In this document: one piece after another, positions 6,300-8,858 of the stretch
How the letters are laid out: each line of letters starts with the position of its first letter
Numbering within the stretch: position 1 is the first letter of the stretch
Source of the DNA: Desulfobulbaceae bacterium
Lineage (GTDB): Bacteria > Desulfobacterota > Desulfobulbia > Desulfobulbales > Desulfobulbaceae
Length of the DNA stretch: 8,858 nucleotides
Direction: 5' to 3'
Assembly (NCBI GenBank): GCA_011322715.1
Contig: DRLX01000236.1
Location: forward strand, 1 to 8,858
Notes under the pieces: model-generated
Seen by the model: the letters and a program-made list of their open reading frames with translations, nothing else
Database searches by the model: none
Told to the model about the DNA's origin: nothing
Made by a program: the position numbers and the translations under genes

Positions 6300-6398
6300 A
6301 TTCTTTGGTCGAAATAGCGACGAATAGGGCGACAACGAAAAGATCAAATGGAATGCAGCGGGTATCATTTAGGGTAACCCTGCCTTGCCCCAAAGAAT
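6300..6398 (+). promoter_or_regulatory. Leader able to fold: long-range helix enclosing small stems
   Basis: ATTCTTTGG (6300-6308) is the exact reverse complement of CCAAAGAAT (6390-6398), 81 bases apart. Enclosed or abutting stems are GTCG/CGAC (6308-6311 with 6318-6321) and GCAG-cg-GGT with ACC-CTGC (6355-6363 with 6377-6383, two-base bulge). The whole precedes the dGTPase-like start by about 55 bases. A closed outer helix with inner stems is the kind of shape seen in leader regulators. However, I recognise no known riboswitch consensus, and the predicted transcript start (about 6305) would leave part of the 5' arm untranscribed unless it starts earlier. Confidence 0.3.
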
Positions 6399-6443
6399 AT
6401 GCAGAGCATATGGAGCCGTATCGGTATATAGATTGGCGAAAAT

Positions 6444-6447
6444 AGGA
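6444..6447 (+). promoter_or_regulatory. Shine-Dalgarno that selects the TTG start at 6454
   Basis: AGGA at 6444-6447 stands six bases before TTG at 6454. The more upstream in-frame TTG at 6385 has no such site, and the first in-frame ATG (6556) would remove the conserved GDGIRRQPE part of the protein. This makes 6454 the most likely start. Confidence 0.5.
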
Positions 6448-6453
6448 TACAAT

Positions 6454-7620
6454 TTGGTCGAATTGCTTGTCGATCTTAACCGTGAGGAGGCGCGGCGTTT
6501 ATCACCACTTGCCTGCCTGAGCGGTGATGGAATACGCAGGCAGCCTGAAGACAGGATGGATTATCGTCAGTCCTTTGCCCAGGATTGCGACCGTATCCTC
6601 CATTCCCGTGCCTATGCCAGGTATATCGACAAGACCCAGGTCTTTTCCCTAGTCAGCAATGATCATATCAGCCATCGGGTCCTGCATGTACAGCTGGTGG
6701 CACGCATTGCCCGCACAATAGGGCGTTTTTTACGACTCAATGAAGACTTGATTGAAGCCATTGCCCTGGGACATGACATCGGGCACCCTCCTTTTGGTCA
6801 TGAGGGTGAGCGGATTCTCGACACCCTGTGCCGCAGGTATGGCCTGGCCGGTTTTTTCCACAATATTCAGTCCGTCCAGTTCCTTGACCGGGTTGAACGA
6901 CGGGGCAGGGGATGGAACCTCTGCCTGCAGGTACTTGACGGCATCCTCTGTCACGACGGCGAGGCCCATACCACAAGGCTCGTTCCGCAGCGGACAAAAG
7001 ATTTTTCATCTCTTGACCGGGAAATCAGGGAAAAAGAGTGTAACCCCCTGCAGACGCTTTTTCCCATGACCCTTGAGGGTTGCGTGGTGCGCATGGCCGA
7101 TACCATTGCTTATATCGGTCGGGACATTGAGGATGCCATAGAGCTGGGTTTGATTGATCGTTGTGAAATTCCCAGGTCCTGTGCGGAAAAATTGGGTGTT
7201 ACCAACGGCACCATTGTCTTTTCCCTGGTGACCGATCTTTTGACCCATAGCCGCCATGTGCGGGATGAGGGTCCGGAAGCAGGCCGGGACTATCTCGGCT
7301 TTGGTAGAGAGACGGCGGATCTGCTGCTTGAATTAAAGGCCTTTAACTATGAACGCATTTACCACAATCCTGCATGCAAGCCGGATCTCGAGATGATTCG
7401 CGCCTGCTATTGCGCGTTATTTGAACATTTTATGCATATTCTGGAATGTGAATCAAACAAACAGACGGCCTCTGGTATTTTCTTTACGAGCATGACCGAT
7501 GAATACAGAGACTCCCATTCATCGGCAGCTATTGTCAGGGATTATCTTGCCGGAATGACGGATGATTTTTTTCTTGAACAGGCACGGGAAATTGGTTGTC
7601 CAATACCGGAGAGAACATGA
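6454..7620 (+). CDS. HD-domain dGTP triphosphohydrolase-like protein
   Basis: This 388-residue (from TTG 6454) cytoplasmic HD-superfamily protein belongs to the deoxyguanosinetriphosphate triphosphohydrolase family. Its members split dGTP (or other dNTPs) into the nucleoside and tripolyphosphate, trimming dNTP pools. The order of motifs is diagnostic: SFAQDCDRILHSRAYARY (about 40-57) and KTQVF, then the metal-binding set His78, His107-Asp108 in ALGHDIGHPPFGHEGE (104-119), and Asp216 in VVRMADTIAYIGRDIEDAI (212-230). HNIQSVQFLD (136-145) and NLCLQVLDGILCHDGE (155-170) place it in the subgroup that usually reads HNEQS and LDGIL; here Glu is replaced by Ile. Length is normal. Alternative starts are TTG at 6385 and 6463. 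It overlaps the ClC gene by four bases. The substrate could be another dNTP. Confidence 0.88.
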   Translation: MVELLVDLNREEARRLSPLACLSGDGIRRQPEDRMDYRQSFAQDCDRILHSRAYARYIDKTQVFSLVSNDHISHRVLHVQLVARIARTIGRFLRLNEDLIEAIALGHDIGHPPFGHEGERILDTLCRRYGLAGFFHNIQSVQFLDRVERRGRGWNLCLQVLDGILCHDGEAHTTRLVPQRTKDFSSLDREIREKECNPLQTLFPMTLEGCVVRMADTIAYIGRDIEDAIELGLIDRCEIPRSCAEKLGVTNGTIVFSLVTDLLTHSRHVRDEGPEAGRDYLGFGRETADLLLELKAFNYERIYHNPACKPDLEMIRACYCALFEHFMHILECESNKQTASGIFFTSMTDEYRDSHSSAAIVRDYLAGMTDDFFLEQAREIGCPIPERT

Positions 7621-8858
7621 AGAATAAATTAAAACTTTTTCTTCCTGGTGAAAATACCAGGATGATTATTATTGCCGCTTGTATCGGGCTGATGTCCGGT
7701 GTTGCAATTATTGTTTTTCGCGAAGCGGTTGATCTGGTCCATGAACAGATTTTTGTCCGTCTTTATGAACTATTGAAGATTGAAGAAGGCGGCTGGCATG
7801 CCATGTTGCTTCCCCTGCTTCCCATGATCGGTATGATTCTGTTGATACCCCTGTCCCTGGCCTTTCCCGGCAAGGTGAACGGGTATAGTTTCCCCAATTT
7901 TCTCCGCCGGGTGAATCTGGAAAACGGCGTAATACACGGCCGGAATATATTTATAAAAATAGTTTCAACCGCCCTGACCATAGGCACGGGAAATTCGGCC
8001 GGCGTTGAAGGGCCAATTGCCGTTATCGGTGGATGTCTCGGCTCTCTTGTCGGGCAGAAAACACGGGTTTCCGGCAAACGGATGAAGGTGTATATCGCCG
8101 CAGGCTGCGCAGGCGGTATCGCCGGAATTTTCAATGCCCCGCTGGCTGGTCTCTTTTTTGCCGCCGAGATTGTCCTGCTCGGCACCTATGAAATTTCATC
8201 ATTTTCCGCCCTGGTCATTGCTTCGGCCCTGTCCACCGTGGTATCGAGGGCATGGTTCGGCGAGATCCCCGCCTTTCCCATTCCCAACTATCATATGGTG
8301 AATCCCTTTGTCGAGATGCCGCTCTATGCCTTGATGGCGCTCCTGGTAGGCCTGTTGGCCGTCCTCCATATCCGTTTTTTTTATTATACCCGCGATATGT
8401 TCAAGAAGCTTCCCATGCATCCCCAGCTCAAGCCCATCTTCGGCGCTCTGCTGGTCGGCTGTATGGGTATTGCCTTTCCCCAGGTTATGGGGGATGGTTA
8501 TGAATATATTGAAAAGGCCCTGGCCGGACACACCATCGCCACAGTCATGCTGGCTCTGATCTTTTTAAAATCCATTGCCACCGCCATCACCCTGGGATCG
8601 GGAGGCGCCGGTGGTGTTTTTGCGCCCGCACTTTTTATAGGAGCGGTTTGCGGCGGCGCGTTCGGCAGTGTTGTTCATTACCTGCTCCCTGAATATACCG
8701 CCTCGGCCGGTGCCTATGCCACCATCGGTATCGGTGCCTTCCTGGCCGCATCCACCCATGCCCCCATGACGGCTATTTTTCTTCTTTTTGAAATGACGGG
8801 AAATTACGTCATCATTATTCCGGTCATGCTGGTGTCGATTCTCAGTACGATTACCGCC
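7617..8858 (+). CDS. ClC-family chloride channel/transporter, 3' end beyond window
   Basis: The first 414 residues of an inner-membrane ClC anion channel or exchanger; the frame is open to the window edge. ATG (7617) overlaps the dGTPase-like stop (ATGA) and has GGAG five bases upstream, so translation is probably coupled. Recognisable blocks are GNSAGVEGPIAVIG (125-138) with gating Glu131, FNAPLAGLFFAAE (172-184), GSGGAGGVFAPALFIGA (327-343) and the FEMTGNYVIIIP helix near 394-405. Two positions differ from ClC-ec1. The GSGIPE filter reads GYSFPN (89-94), so Tyr replaces the central Ser107. At the inner proton glutamate (Glu203), EE becomes Glu184-Ile185. The tyrosine of helix R (Tyr445) and any CBS domains lie outside the window. 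Family is certain; chloride specificity and proton coupling are open. Confidence 0.93.
   Translation, partial: MKNKLKLFLPGENTRMIIIAACIGLMSGVAIIVFREAVDLVHEQIFVRLYELLKIEEGGWHAMLLPLLPMIGMILLIPLSLAFPGKVNGYSFPNFLRRVNLENGVIHGRNIFIKIVSTALTIGTGNSAGVEGPIAVIGGCLGSLVGQKTRVSGKRMKVYIAAGCAGGIAGIFNAPLAGLFFAAEIVLLGTYEISSFSALVIASALSTVVSRAWFGEIPAFPIPNYHMVNPFVEMPLYALMALLVGLLAVLHIRFFYYTRDMFKKLPMHPQLKPIFGALLVGCMGIAFPQVMGDGYEYIEKALAGHTIATVMLALIFLKSIATAITLGSGGAGGVFAPALFIGAVCGGAFGSVVHYLLPEYTASAGAYATIGIGAFLAASTHAPMTAIFLLFEMTGNYVIIIPVMLVSILSTITA

Noticed and set aside
6300..6398. Known riboswitch (fluoride, guanidine, cyclic di-GMP, purine)
   Set aside because: I compared remembered core motifs by eye and found no match; only the pairing potential is reported.
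7763..8185. A 140-residue minus-strand open frame opposite the ClC gene
   Set aside because: Antisense to clear ClC motifs; Pro/Arg-rich translation typical of a shadow frame.
1..8858. Mobile elements, CRISPR, tRNA genes or a defence system
   Set aside because: No transposase, integrase, terminal repeats, regular repeat-spacer pattern, tRNA-like T-loop sequence or defence domain was seen. The HD protein matches the dGTPase housekeeping family, so an antiviral role is not supported here.

Overview
The window looks like ordinary chromosomal DNA from a Gram-negative, mid-GC bacterium. Protein style (a BMP-type ABC importer with a signal-peptidase-I-type binding protein, a dGTPase of the HN-x-QS type, a YchJ protein) suggests a deltaproteobacterium (Desulfobacterota, possibly near Desulfobulbales). 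That placement is an impression from the proteins and was not tested by search. Coding DNA is GC-rich, while the spacers at 1-160 and about 5920-6450 are clearly AT-rich. I see no insertion sequence, integrase, CRISPR array, tRNA or rRNA.

Layout. Left, plus strand: an AT-rich leader, then ychJ (161-640; two SEC-C zinc motifs around a YchJ core), then a small exported protein of unknown function (701-949). These meet, tail to tail, a long minus-strand operon (5919 down to 1024). The operon encodes, in transcription order, a 59-residue cytoplasmic protein of unknown function, a BMP/PnrA-family periplasmic binding protein, a double-domain ABC ATPase, and two RbsC/NupP-Q-like permeases. Very short gaps or overlaps (stop/Shine-Dalgarno overlap, 98 bp, 6 bp, 4 bp overlap) argue for one transcript. 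Together the last four make a complete importer. The family takes up nucleosides or related small heterocyclic compounds, but the substrate cannot be read from the sequence.

Right, plus strand: a roughly 530-base AT-rich divergent spacer leads to a second operon. It encodes an HD-domain dGTP triphosphohydrolase-like protein (6454-7620, probably a TTG start) and a ClC-family chloride channel/transporter (7617 to beyond the window end) that overlaps it by 4 bases (ATGA). A good extended -10 box and a leader able to fold into a long-range helix precede this operon.

I do not find a clear new multi-gene system. The points most worth a second look are the ClC protein, whose anion-filter and proton-glutamate positions are altered; the foldable leader of the dGTPase-ClC operon; and the unknown 59-residue protein that leads the BMP transporter operon.
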